A stretch of 64,000 nucleotides of DNA, taken from the NCBI GenBank assembly GCA_030430565.1, contig JAUIKS010000005.1, positions 372,001 to 436,000 on the forward strand. Reading direction: 5' to 3'. Positions 36,134 through 44,458 of this stretch are shown here, one piece after another. The number at the start of each line of letters is the position of its first letter. The first letter of the stretch is position 1. The stretch is from Polyangia bacterium. GTDB taxonomy: Bacteria; Myxococcota_A; Polyangia; Nannocystales; Nannocystaceae. The notes beneath the pieces were generated by a model that made no database searches, was not told the origin of the DNA, and was given only the letters and a program-made list of their open reading frames with translations. The translations under genes were made by a program, and so were the position numbers.

Positions 36134-36889
36134 CTAGAAGCGCATGCTGTAGGCCAGGCCCGCGCTGTTGCGGGTGAAGGTCGGCGCCAGCGCCTGCTTG
36201 GGTCCGCTCGACTCTTTCCAGCGCTTGTACCTGACCGCGTTCGCGCCACCGACCACGAGCAGGACGATGCCCACGGTCATGACCGAGGCCGAAATCGGGA
36301 CTAGGAAGTCGCGGTTGTGTTGGTTCTTGCAACCGACCGAGTTGGCCGGCTCGGGGCAGTTCGTCAAGACGATCGAGGTGATCAGGCCGGCGGTCCCGAG
36401 CGCGAGGAGAGTACCGCCGGAGATAAGCATCCCGGTGCCCTTCGCGGGCCACTTCCCGATCTTGGGCTCGGTCGGCATGTCGTCGTCGACGGGTCCTTCG
36501 GGTGAGGCGGCCAGCTCTGGGGCGGCCTCTTCGCCCTCGCCCTCGCCCTCTTCCTCACCTTCACCTTCGCCCTCGCCCTCGCCCTCGGCGCCTTCGGTCT
36601 CAGCGCCTTCGGTAGCTGGGTCTCCTTCGGCAGCGGCGGGGTCGCCCTCAGCCGGGGTCTCACCGGCGGCCGGGTCACCCTCGGCCGGAGTCTCGCCAGC
36701 GGCGGGATCGCCCTCAGCGGGCGTCTCACCGGCGGCGGGGTCGGCGGTTTCAGCTCCAGCGGCGTCCCCAGCACCCTCAGCGGGCTGCTCGGCCGCGGCT
36801 GGCTGCATGGCCAGCGCGGAATTGGTCGGGAGCGAAACGAGCGTCAACGCGAGCGCAGAGGAGAGAGCAGGACGGAGAATCTGCATCAC
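36134..36889 (-). CDS. Envelope protein with acidic repeat linker and two membrane helices
   Basis: 251 residues, function unknown. A signal peptide (ALSSALALTLVSLPTNSALA) is followed by about 100 residues almost entirely of Ala, Gly, Glu, Pro and Asp, including three exact AAGETPAEGDP units and a run of EGEGEG. Then come two hydrophobic helices (GMLISGGTLLALGTAGLITS, ISASVMTVGIVLLVVGGANA) separated by a loop with two Cys (CPEPANSVGC). Similar Pro/Glu linkers with paired helices are common in myxobacterial proteins of unknown role. Confidence 0.75.
   Translation of the reverse strand: MMQILRPALSSALALTLVSLPTNSALAMQPAAAEQPAEGAGDAAGAETADPAAGETPAEGDPAAGETPAEGDPAAGETPAEGDPAAAEGDPATEGAETEGAEGEGEGEGEGEEEGEGEGEEAAPELAASPEGPVDDDMPTEPKIGKWPAKGTGMLISGGTLLALGTAGLITSIVLTNCPEPANSVGCKNQHNRDFLVPISASVMTVGIVLLVVGGANAVRYKRWKESSGPKQALAPTFTRNSAGLAYSMRF
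36641..36739. repeat. 33-bp coding repeat, three units
   Basis: Three 33-base units encoding PAAGETPAEGD in tandem; synonymous differences between copies show they are not a recent duplication. Confidence 0.75.
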
Positions 36890-37095
36890 CTTGGGGACCT
36901 TCCAAGTCGGTGTGACAGGGCTGTAGCGGAGTATCGTACGCTCCCCGCAGCTTCACAAGCCCCTTTGACACTCAAGGGATGGGGCCTGACAAAGCGCCGA
37001 CGGACTTCGTTTGTGGGTTGTGATGAGCGCGGGGTCCCCGCAACACCTTCGTCGCGATGCCGGTCGTCCCGCGGCGGGACTATGCTTGTGGGAGC

Positions 37096-37644
37096 ATGCC
37101 GACCCTCGCAGATCTTGACGCACCCCCGCGCTCGCGCGGGCGCGATCTCATCCTGGGAGTGCTCATCGCCCTGCCGGTTGTCCTCTTCATCGCCTATCTG
37201 ACCCTGCCGATGTTCATCGGCACGATCCGCGGAGAGGCCAACGAGTACGATCAGCGGCTGCGTCAGGAGGACGCCTATCTGCAGACCGTGTGCTCCGAGC
37301 TGTTGAATATGGAGCGAGACGAGACGCTGTGTGAGTGCGTGCTCGCGGTCGAGTTCCCCTCGCTGGATTGTCGCGGGCCGTTTCTTCGCTGGAGCCTCGA
37401 TCGCCACGCGGAGTCGTGCAGCGACGACGCCGTGCGCAAGCAGTCGATCAGCTTCTGCGCCTGCGTCGACGCCGTGCACGAGCGGGTCAGCGAAGCGGAG
37501 GCGGCGGGGGACGAGGGCCTGGCGCGTCAGGAGGAGGCCCGTACCGCGAAGTGCATCGAGCTCGACGACGCGTTTTCGCTCCCTGATTTTGAGACGTTGG
37601 TGGCGACCGCGCCGCCGACTCCGGCGGCGGCGGAGAGCGAGTGA
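37096..37644 (+). CDS. Membrane-anchored Cys-containing protein, function unknown
   Basis: 182 residues with one N-terminal membrane helix (LILGVLIALPVVLFIAYLTL) and a periplasmic helical domain with eight Cys (CSELLNMERDETLCECVLA, LDCRGPF, SCSD, FCACVDAVHERV, KCIEL), which could form disulfides. It starts at ATG 37096 with GGAG just upstream. TATGCT at 37081-37086 is a possible -10 box 9 bases before the start. No family recognised. Confidence 0.7.
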   Translation: MPTLADLDAPPRSRGRDLILGVLIALPVVLFIAYLTLPMFIGTIRGEANEYDQRLRQEDAYLQTVCSELLNMERDETLCECVLAVEFPSLDCRGPFLRWSLDRHAESCSDDAVRKQSISFCACVDAVHERVSEAEAAGDEGLARQEEARTAKCIELDDAFSLPDFETLVATAPPTPAAAESE

Positions 37645-37658
37645 CGGCGCGAGTCGAG

Positions 37659-38294
37659 TCAGGGGACGCGGTATCGCATACGCCAGACTCGCTGCGTCCG
37701 GGCCAGGGTCGTGCGCTCTCGCCTGCTCGCCGCGGGCATCGGGTTGCCGCGCCAAAAGCTCCACTCGCCGGCGAGGTTTGTGAAGCCTAGCTCCGCGCAC
37801 CCCGGATCCTCGAGCTCCGACATCGCCGCGAGCGCGACCTCGAAGACGTCGCTCGCGAAGTGCAGCTCGCCGCCGGGGCGCAGCAGCTCCCGCAGCGTCG
37901 TCAGCAGCTCGGGCTCGACGACGCGGCGTTTTTGGTGCCGCGCTTTAAACCAGGGGTCCGGGAACAGCAGGTGGAATCGATTGACCGAGCGCGCGGCGAA
38001 CACTCGGTCCAGGTCGACGTTCATGTTGACGTAGCCGAACGAGATGTTGCGCAGCCCCTCCGCGCGGGCGCGGGCGCGGTTTCTCGTCACGCAGGGCTCG
38101 CGGATCTCGAGGCCCACGACCCACCACGCGGGGCGCTTCGCCGCGAGCTCAAAGCTGAAGTCCGCGTCCGCGCAGCCGAGCTCGACCTCGACGCGACAGT
38201 CGGTCGCGAGGTGCTTCGGCCGCGCGAGGGGCCGCGCTCGCGGCTCGATGTACTTGAGCCCGAGCGGGTTGACGTGCTGGCGGATGCCTCGCAC
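37659..38294 (-). CDS. trmB: tRNA (guanine-N7)-methyltransferase
   Basis: 211 residues. It methylates G46 of tRNAs with SAM. The pattern VEVELGCADADFSFELA, VGLEIREPCVTRN, the LLFPDPWFKARHQKRRVV signature (FPDPWxKxRHxKRR) and LHFASDVFEVAL are typical of TrmB. The start is GTG at 38294. Its 3' end faces the previous plus-strand gene with a 14-base gap. Confidence 0.93.
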   Translation of the reverse strand: MRGIRQHVNPLGLKYIEPRARPLARPKHLATDCRVEVELGCADADFSFELAAKRPAWWVVGLEIREPCVTRNRARARAEGLRNISFGYVNMNVDLDRVFAARSVNRFHLLFPDPWFKARHQKRRVVEPELLTTLRELLRPGGELHFASDVFEVALAAMSELEDPGCAELGFTNLAGEWSFWRGNPMPAASRRERTTLARTQRVWRMRYRVP

Positions 38295-38329
38295 TGCGCA
38301 CTTCGTTTAAGTTAAGGCGCGCGCGAGGC

Positions 38330-38980
38330 CTACGCCTCTTGCGTGATCTTCTTGCCGTCCTCGATGAAGCGCGCGAGGCCGACGTCCGTCAGCGGGTGCT
38401 TGATCAGCTGGCCGATGACCTTGAAGGGGATCGTCGCCACGTCGGCGCCCATGCGCATGGCCGTAAGGACATGATTCGGAGAGCGCACGGAGGCGACGAG
38501 CACCTGGGTGTCGACCTCGTAGTTGTTGTAGATCTCGAGGATCTGATCGACCAGCTCCATGCCCTCGTGGCCCACGTCGTCGAGGCGGCCGACGAAGGGC
38601 GAGATGTAGGTCGCGCCGGCCTTGGCCGCGAGCATCGCCTGGATCGGCGAGAAGCACAGCGTGACGTTGGTCTTGATCCCCTCCTGCGTCAGGGTCTTGA
38701 CCGCCCGCAGGCCGTCCTGGATCAGCGGGATCTTGACGACGATGTTCGGGGCGATGCTCGCCAGCTCACGCGCCTCGACGAGCATCTCGTCGTAGGTCGT
38801 GGCCAGGACCTCGCCGCTGACCGGGCCCGAGACAATCTCGCAGATCTCCGTCAGCACCTCGCGCATCGGGCGACCGACTCGGGCCACGAGCGTCGGGTTG
38901 GTGGTGACTCCATCCAGGAGCCCCAAGGCCGCGGCGTCGCGGATCTCCTGCACATCTGCGGTGTCAATAAACAGCTTCAT
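38330..38980 (-). CDS. tal: Transaldolase, short fructose-6-phosphate-aldolase type
   Basis: 216 residues, the length of the small transaldolase/FSA subfamily. The start is ATG at 38980. It has [26 protein letters not shown], the Schiff-base Lys in [41 protein letters not shown] and [12 protein letters not shown]. It acts in the pentose-phosphate pathway, transferring dihydroxyacetone units. Confidence 0.94.
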   Translation of the reverse strand: MKLFIDTADVQEIRDAAALGLLDGVTTNPTLVARVGRPMREVLTEICEIVSGPVSGEVLATTYDEMLVEARELASIAPNIVVKIPLIQDGLRAVKTLTQEGIKTNVTLCFSPIQAMLAAKAGATYISPFVGRLDDVGHEGMELVDQILEIYNNYEVDTQVLVASVRSPNHVLTAMRMGADVATIPFKVIGQLIKHPLTDVGLARFIEDGKKITQEA

Positions 38981-39096
38981 CGCGGGCCGTTGGTAGCACA
39001 ACGCACACCATGGATGTCAACGGGAGGTGTCGCCTCGTCGTAGTCTCCGTGAAACTCGAGCGCGACGTCGATCGCCTGTGGTAGGAGCAGCGGGCC

Positions 39097-39840
39097 ATGC
39101 CAACGAAGCTGGGCGTCATCCTCTCTGACGAGCGGGCTCTCCAGAGCGCCCGCGCGAGTGATTCGGTCGATTGCGTGGTGCTGCGCTCGACCTTGCTGAA
39201 CCCGCCGCGACAGGCGGCGTCACGCCGGCTCGCGGGCAGGATTCACAAGCTCCACCCCGGCGCGGCCGTGGTGCCCTACGCGTGGCATCTCGTCACCCAC
39301 GGCGTCGACGACGGCTTGCGAAACCTCGGCACACGCGCGTTGCCCGGGGAGCCCCGTCAATTTGGGCGGCTGCAGGACACTCCCGAGGTTCGCGCGGCCT
39401 GGGACACGACCGTTCAGTGCGCGGAGGCGCTGGGCTCCGATCAGGTCGTGCTGCGCACGCCAGCCGGTCTCACGCCCGGACCTGTGGGGGTGAAGCGGCT
39501 TCGCGCGTTTTTCGCTCAGCAGCGGGAGCGCGGAGTTCGGTTGATCTGGGAGGCGGAGGGCCTCTGGGAAGACGCGGAGCTGCGTGCGCTCGCGCGTGAG
39601 TTTGGGGTCGTGAACCTCATGCCGGCCTTCGACGTAACCGGCCGACTGCTACGGCGTGAGTTCGAACAGTGCTGGATTCGTGTCGACAGCGCGGGCGCGA
39701 CCGAGAGACTCGGATCCGCCCTGGCGGAGGAACTCGCGTTGGCGCTCGACGAAGGCGCGGTTTCGGCCACGGTGCTGTTCTCGGGGCACCGGAACTACGC
39801 CAACCTTCGCGCGCTGTCCGCGTTGTTGACCGAGCGCTAG
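39097..39840 (+). CDS. Uncharacterised protein, possible DUF72-like TIM-barrel
   Basis: 247 residues, no signal peptide. The alternation of strands and helices (KLGVILSD, VDCVVLRST, QVVLRTPAGLTPGP, RLIWEAEG, VVNLMPAFD, CWIRVDSAG) and the end VLFSGHRNYANLRALSALL recall DUF72 barrels, but the match is loose. AGGAG lies 8 nt before the ATG. Function unknown. Confidence 0.55.
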   Translation: MPTKLGVILSDERALQSARASDSVDCVVLRSTLLNPPRQAASRRLAGRIHKLHPGAAVVPYAWHLVTHGVDDGLRNLGTRALPGEPRQFGRLQDTPEVRAAWDTTVQCAEALGSDQVVLRTPAGLTPGPVGVKRLRAFFAQQRERGVRLIWEAEGLWEDAELRALAREFGVVNLMPAFDVTGRLLRREFEQCWIRVDSAGATERLGSALAEELALALDEGAVSATVLFSGHRNYANLRALSALLTER

Positions 39841-39937
39841 GCTCTGCCGTCAACTGCGCCCGAGGAGCTGAAAGAGCCGCGCTGACGGCGTCGTGGGCGC
39901 CGCTCCTAGCGGAGCAGCGTCGAGGGTCGCGAGACGC

Positions 39938-39975
39938 ACAAAAAAGAAAGACCGCCACGGACTCCGTGGCGGTCT
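39938..39975 (-). terminator. Strong intrinsic terminator for the histone-like gene
   Basis: GACCGCCACGG at 39950-39960 pairs perfectly with CCGTGGCGGTC at 39964-39974 around a three-base loop. On the minus strand the stem is followed by CTTTCTTTTTTG. Confidence 0.92.
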
Positions 39976-40007
39976 CAAGTTCACCAGTTGTTGCGGTCGC
40001 TGGTGAA

Positions 40008-40568
40008 CTACTTCTTCTTGGCGGCCTTCTTCTTGGCGGCCTTCTTCTTGGTCGCCTTCTTCTTGGCGGCCTTCTTCTTGGTCGCCTTCTTCTTGGCGGC
40101 CTTCTTCTTGGTCGCCTTCTTCTTGGCCTTCTTCTTGGTCGCCTTCTTCTTGGCTACCTTCTTCTTGGCCTTCTTCTTGGCGGCCTTCTTCTTGGTCGCC
40201 TTCTTCTTGGCCTTCTTCTTGGCGGCCTTCTTCTTGGTCGCCTTCTTCTTGGCGGCCTTCTTCTTGGTCGCCTTCTTCTTGGCCTTCTTCTTGGCGGCCT
40301 TCTTCTTGGTCGCCTTCTTCTTGGCGGCCTTCTTCTTGGTCGCCTTCTTCTTGGCGGCCTTCTTCTTGGTCACCTTCTTCTTGGCGGCCTTCTTCTTGGT
40401 CGCCTTCTTCTTGGCGGCCTTCTTTTTGGTCGCCTTCTTTTTGGTCGCCTTTTTCTTGGCCCTTTTCTTGGTGGCCTTTTTCTTGGCGGTCTTTTTCTTG
40501 GCGGATTTCTTGGCTGACTTCTTGTCAGCCGGCGCGGCCGGCGCGGCCTGCGTGGCATCATCGAGCAT
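40008..40568 (-). CDS. Histone-H1-like Lys/Ala-rich DNA-binding protein
   Basis: 186 residues. After about 15 neutral residues (MLDDATQAAPAAPADKK), the protein is nearly all Lys, Ala and Thr in five-residue units KKKAA and KKKAT repeated about 30 times. This matches eukaryotic-H1-tail-like proteins known from bacteria, which coat or compact DNA. A strong terminator follows the stop, and CTTAAGGAGGGAGAG precedes the start, an excellent ribosome site. The upstream region is unusually AT-rich. High expression is inferred from the ribosome site and terminator. Confidence 0.88.
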   Translation of the reverse strand: MLDDATQAAPAAPADKKSAKKSAKKKTAKKKATKKRAKKKATKKKATKKKAAKKKATKKKAAKKKVTKKKAAKKKATKKKAAKKKATKKKAAKKKAKKKATKKKAAKKKATKKKAAKKKAKKKATKKKAAKKKAKKKVAKKKATKKKAKKKATKKKAAKKKATKKKAAKKKATKKKAAKKKAAKKK

Positions 40569-40945
40569 CGTTCTCTCCCTCCTTAAGGAGCAAACTTGAG
40601 CAAAAACTACCTACCTGGAATGCGCGCTGTCAACTCCAAATTAACATCTTTTTGCCTAAATTATAGGAAGTTGAACGATCATTTTATGTAGTTGAGGGCC
40701 AATCACCTATCTCAATCACGTGTCGTGGAGCGAGAGTAAAACTTACTTAAGTAATATTTCTAAGTGAATTTGAAGTGTTTAAGATCGCGTAGAAGTCCTT
40801 TTGGGCTGCGCGCGATCGACGTGTTTTTTCGGGCGCGCCACGCACGGGCCGCCGGCTCGGTATCGATCGTCGGCCCGCTCGGACTCGCGACAAGAAGACC
40901 AAGAAGAACCAAAAGAAGAACTAAAACAAGAACGACCAAAACCAA
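40569..40945. other. AT-rich promoter region and polypurine tract
   Basis: 40600-40780 is the most AT-rich stretch of the window and should hold the promoter of the histone-like gene. 40890-40945 is an A/AG-rich, G-poor run on the plus strand; on the minus strand it forms an extended T-rich tail after the terminator at 40946. Small open frames here are low-complexity and not supported as genes. Confidence 0.5.
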
Positions 40946-40973
40946 GAACGCCACCGTCGAGACGGTGGCGTTC
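40946..40973 (-). terminator. Intrinsic terminator of the lipoprotein gene
   Basis: GAACGCCACCGTC (40946-40958) pairs with GACGGTGGCGTTC (40961-40973). On the minus strand it is followed by TTGGTTTTGG and a longer T-rich run. Confidence 0.85.
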
Positions 40974-41010
40974 GGTGCTTGAGCTGTCGGGCGCGGGCCC
41001 CGAGTCGGGC

Positions 41011-41508
41011 TCAGTTCAGGTGCTTGATCTCGACGATGACGTCGTTCTTGATCGTGATCTCGATCTCGCTGGAGGTGCCGTCGCAGTCGAGGTTGTTGAG
41101 CACGTACTTGCCGCGCTTGGGTCCGCTCGAGCAGCGGATGTACGTGTGGTAGCGGTCGTTGGAGCCCTGGCTGTTGGCAGGTGGCCCCCACGCCATGAAC
41201 GCGGCGAACTCGTGGAAGCCGACCTTGACCTCACCCTGCATGGCCGCCTTGCGCTCCTCGGCGGGGAGCGCTGTCCACTTGTCCCAGAGGCCAATCTGCT
41301 TGAGGTATGGCTCTCGCTGGGCGTCGTCCAGCTTCAGGTACGAGTCCTGCTGCTCTTCGGTCGGCAGGTTGTAGTAGAACTGCTTGTACGGCGGCGGCAA
41401 CTTGTCGGGTGAGTTGGCACACGCAAAGACTGGGCTGAGCAACAGTCCCGTGGCTAGGCAAACGATCCTCGAGAGCTTCTTCCGCCCAGGCCCGAACGCA
41501 CGCTGCAT
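41011..41508 (-). CDS. Small lipoprotein, function unknown
   Basis: 165 residues from ATG at 41508. The signal peptide IVCLATGLLLSPVFAC ends in a lipobox. The mature part is rich in Gln, Glu, Lys and Tyr (QFYYNLPTEEQQDSYLKLDD) and ends with a beta-rich region (TYIRCSSGPKRGKYVLNNLD, SSEIEITIKNDVIVEIKHL). Two Cys in the second half may bond. No family recognised. A strong terminator follows. Confidence 0.75.
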   Translation of the reverse strand: MQRAFGPGRKKLSRIVCLATGLLLSPVFACANSPDKLPPPYKQFYYNLPTEEQQDSYLKLDDAQREPYLKQIGLWDKWTALPAEERKAAMQGEVKVGFHEFAAFMAWGPPANSQGSNDRYHTYIRCSSGPKRGKYVLNNLDCDGTSSEIEITIKNDVIVEIKHLN

Positions 41509-41680
41509 GGGCGCAATAATAAAGGAGACGTAGGACACATCAAGCATCTGGCGCGGGTTGTACCCTCACGGGCTGCGAGCCGTCCGTCCGGTGGACGTTG
41601 ACGCTCATCATAGCGCCATGGTAGGATTTTTACCGCAAACACGGCATTGCTGGTGAATTTTGCCGTCTGCAGACCTTTTC

Positions 41681-42169
41681 ATGGGCGAATTCAAGATCGG
41701 GGAGAAGGCTGTTTATCCAGGACACGGCGTGGCAGAAGTCACGGGTCTGGAGCGACGCGAAATCTCGGGATCCGCGATGGAGTTCTACGTGCTCCGCGTG
41801 CTCGAGAACGATATGAAGGTCATGGTCCCGAAGCGCAACGCGAAAACCGTCGGGTTGCGTCGAATTGTCGGTGAAGAGCAAATTCAAGAGGTCTACGACG
41901 TGCTTGCGAAGCGCGGCGAGAAGATTTCCACGGCGACGTGGAACCGCCGATACCGCGAGTACATGGAGAAGATCAAGACCGGCTCGCTGCTCGAGATCGC
42001 CAGCGTCCTGCGCGATCTGAGCATCCTGCGGGGCGATAAGGACCTCTCCTTCGGCGAGCGCAAGATGCTCGAGACCGCGCGCAGCCTGCTGGTCCAGGAG
42101 CTCGCCCTCGCGAAGGGGGTCGAGGAGACCTCGATCACGAGCGAGCTCGAGCAGATGTTTACGCCCTAG
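41681..42169 (+). CDS. CarD/CdnL-family transcription regulator
   Basis: 162 residues from ATG at 41681. The N-terminal RNA-polymerase-interacting domain reads FKIGEKAVYPGHGVAEVTGLE and MEFYVLRVLENDMKVMVPK; the C-terminal helical domain includes TWNRRYREYMEKIKTG and LSFGERKMLETARSLLVQEL. This is the short CdnL-like form, which stabilises the open complex at sigma-70-type promoters, not the longer CarD with a DNA-binding tail. No ribosome site is obvious at the ATG, so translation may be leaderless or weak. Confidence 0.9.
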   Translation: MGEFKIGEKAVYPGHGVAEVTGLERREISGSAMEFYVLRVLENDMKVMVPKRNAKTVGLRRIVGEEQIQEVYDVLAKRGEKISTATWNRRYREYMEKIKTGSLLEIASVLRDLSILRGDKDLSFGERKMLETARSLLVQELALAKGVEETSITSELEQMFTP

Positions 42170-42303
42170 GGGCGCGCCGCGACCAAGGTGTTCAAAGAGA
42201 CACGCGACCGCGCTTCGTCGTGGTCGCGCGGCTTCGATGTTATCGTCGAGTCGGTGAAGGAAACGCGCCCTCGGGCCGTCTCACACCCGACTCCGCCGTG
42301 TCC

Positions 42304-42906
42304 ATGTTTCGTCGCACGTTTTCGCTCCTCGCCCTGTCGACGCTGATGCTCTTCGGCACGCCTGGCCCGCGGGCCGAGGCCCACCTCGCCAAGTGGGGGA
42401 GCTGGGAGATCACGCATCGAAACTTGATGAAGCTGTTCCCGGACGCGGACCCGAACTCGTGGCGGATCAAGCGGTACCAGTACAGCGAGCGCGAGGTGAA
42501 GTTCTTAGAGCGTGAGCTCGGCTTCGAACTCTATCCAGAGGACAAGCAGCCAGAGTTCTTCGTCGCGCAGGATCGCGCTGGGGCGTTCCTCGGCGTAGCG
42601 ATCTTCATCGATCCGCGGACCAAGCCGAAGATCCTCAACGGCGGCGTCCTGACCCTGGAGGTCGGGATCGGGGTCGACGCCGCGGGACAGATCAACCGCA
42701 TCCGCGTGTACGACTACCGCGGCAACGTCGAGCTGACCAAGGACGCCTTCCTCGACCAGCTGCGCGGCAAGACCCTCGAGTCGAACTTTGCGATGGGGAC
42801 GGACGGGCTCACGGCGGTGGTCGGTGAGCCCGAGGAGAGCCAGCTCGTGAGCAACGCGGGGCGCGAGGCGCTCTTGCTGATGAAGGTCGCGCTCGGTCGA
42901 CGTTGA
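42304..42906 (+). CDS. Exported FMN-binding-domain-like protein
   Basis: 200 residues with signal peptide (TFSLLALSTLMLFGTPGPRAEA). The second half resembles the FMN_bind fold of RnfG/NqrC/NosR: VLTLEVGIGVDAAGQINRIR and TKDAFLDQLRGKTLESNF. The flavinylation motif D-x-x-[ST]-G-A-[ST] is not recognisable; the corresponding stretch reads SQLVSNAGREALLL, so covalent FMN is doubtful. It lies upstream of a propeller-like lipoprotein and a polyferredoxin, which supports an electron-transfer context. Confidence 0.6.
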   Translation: MFRRTFSLLALSTLMLFGTPGPRAEAHLAKWGSWEITHRNLMKLFPDADPNSWRIKRYQYSEREVKFLERELGFELYPEDKQPEFFVAQDRAGAFLGVAIFIDPRTKPKILNGGVLTLEVGIGVDAAGQINRIRVYDYRGNVELTKDAFLDQLRGKTLESNFAMGTDGLTAVVGEPEESQLVSNAGREALLLMKVALGRR

Positions 42907-42973
42907 CGGCGCGGGCCGCGAGTAGAGCAACGAGGCGAGCTGTCCCTGTCGTGACGGGCAGGACGATCCGGGC

Positions 42974-42979
42974 TAGCTT
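42974..42979 (+). promoter_or_regulatory. -10-like box near an ATG start
   Basis: TAGCTT, six bases before ATG at 42986; same geometry as the boxes at 25187 and 26127. Confidence 0.35.
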
Positions 42980-42985
42980 TTGGCT

Positions 42986-44458
42986 ATGGCGCAGCTCGGC
43001 TCAGGACGCTCAGAAGGCCGTTGCGCGCGCGGGGGCGCCATCGCGGCGGCGCTCGTGCTCCTCGGCGCGTCCGCGTGCTTGCCGACAAACCCCGGCCTGA
43101 CGACCGAGGGCTCGGAGAGCGAGGGCGAGACCAGCGACACGGGCGGCGACGCCTCGGGGCTGTTCTCCTGCTCTTCGCCGCCCTGCTCGTTCGTCGTCGT
43201 CAGCCAGACGCTCGACGATCGCGTCGATGTCTTCGACGCCCAGCGCGGCGAGCTCCGCGGGCGTATCGACCTGGACTTGAAGCCCGATCCGAGCGGTCAG
43301 CAGATCACCGGAAACCTGCTCGATGAGCCATATGGATTGCTGGCCGGCGAGGACCGCCTGCGCGTGCTCGTCGGCCACTACCCAGACACCGACAGCGGCA
43401 GCTTGCTGAGCTTCCCGCACTCGATGTTCGCGGCGCTGGAGGCGGGCGCGACGGCGCCGGTCTCCGACTTCTTCGCGGACGGCGAGTTCTCGGGCGGCGC
43501 CGATCACCTCGCGCTCGCGCGCGAGGAGGCGCTGTTCATGCTCGAGCACCCCAGCGGCGCGCTGCTGATCTCGGTGTTCAACAACAGCCTCACGAGCTTC
43601 GACTGGACGACCCCGAGCCAGCTGTTAATCCTCGACCCCGAGACCGGCGCGCAGGGGGTTGTTGACCTCGCCACGCTCGACACGCCGTGCAGCGGCGCGT
43701 GGAGCCTCGTCGCGCTTGACGACGCGATGGGCCAGGTCGCGATGGCCTGTGACGGGAGCGACAGCGTGGCGGTGCTCAACATCCCGGCGGAACTCAGCGA
43801 TCCGGCGGCGGCGGCGGCGGCGGTGACGGGCTGCGGCTACGCGACGCCGGTCGGCGCGCCCGATACCTGGACGACTCGCTTCCTGGCGCCGGACGGCGCT
43901 GGCGGGCTGCTGCTGACCCAGTCGTCGCCGGTGGTCGCGCCGCGTTTGATGCAGATCTCGGGGAGCTGTGATCTCCTGGGCCCGGCGGGGAGCGCGTCGA
44001 GCTTTGAAGAGCTCCGCGCGCTGCGGGAGACCGTGCTGCTGCGCGCCGCGGGTGAGGGCGGGCCGTACTGGCTGGCGGCTGGCGGCGGCGGACGACCCGG
44101 CGTCTACGTGCTGCGAACGTCGGGGGTGACGCCCGAACTCTGCGGGGAGCTGCCGGAGCTGCCGGTGGCGTTGACCGGTGGCGTCGAGGCGAACGAGCCG
44201 TTCGCGCTCGCGCTCGACAGCGGCCGGGCGCATCTCGCGGTCGGTGCCGGCCCGACCCCCGACAACCTGCCCGAGACCCGGGAGGGGCGAGGACAAGTCC
44301 TTTGGGTCAGCCTCAACACGGACGGGCTCGCGGGCTGTGATGTGCGCGCGAGCGAGGTCGTCGAACTCAACGCCGGGCTGTTCGCGCCGGCCGATCCGCG
44401 CACGTGGTCACGGGCGCCGAACACCCTGACGGTCCTCGAGGTCGGAGGTTCGTCGTGA
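42986..44458 (+). CDS. Propeller-like lipoprotein
   Basis: 490 residues from ATG at 42986. The signal peptide (GAIAAALVLLGASAC) is followed by a Glu/Thr/Gly-rich linker, then a domain of repeated strands with VVVSQTLDDRVDVFDAQRGE, LLISVFNNSLTSFDW and WVSLNTDGLAGCDVRA, consistent with a seven-bladed beta-propeller of the YncE type. Several Cys pairs are present. Its stop overlaps the start of the polyferredoxin gene (GTGA), so the two are co-translated and probably work together. Confidence 0.72.
   Translation: MAQLGSGRSEGRCARGGAIAAALVLLGASACLPTNPGLTTEGSESEGETSDTGGDASGLFSCSSPPCSFVVVSQTLDDRVDVFDAQRGELRGRIDLDLKPDPSGQQITGNLLDEPYGLLAGEDRLRVLVGHYPDTDSGSLLSFPHSMFAALEAGATAPVSDFFADGEFSGGADHLALAREEALFMLEHPSGALLISVFNNSLTSFDWTTPSQLLILDPETGAQGVVDLATLDTPCSGAWSLVALDDAMGQVAMACDGSDSVAVLNIPAELSDPAAAAAAVTGCGYATPVGAPDTWTTRFLAPDGAGGLLLTQSSPVVAPRLMQISGSCDLLGPAGSASSFEELRALRETVLLRAAGEGGPYWLAAGGGGRPGVYVLRTSGVTPELCGELPELPVALTGGVEANEPFALALDSGRAHLAVGAGPTPDNLPETREGRGQVLWVSLNTDGLAGCDVRASEVVELNAGLFAPADPRTWSRAPNTLTVLEVGGSS

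Noticed and set aside
40008..40568. Regular short repeats that resemble a CRISPR array
   Set aside because: There are no spacers; the 15-bp period is codon-phased and encodes KKKAx units with a normal start, stop and terminator.
40764..40982. Small basic plus-strand open frame
   Set aside because: Its basic part is the complement of the T-rich terminator tail; there is no ribosome site and the composition is low-complexity.
44404..44454. Earlier start for the polyferredoxin gene
   Set aside because: That stretch lies inside the end of the lipoprotein gene and lacks a ribosome site. The GTG at 44455 gives the common GTGA coupling.
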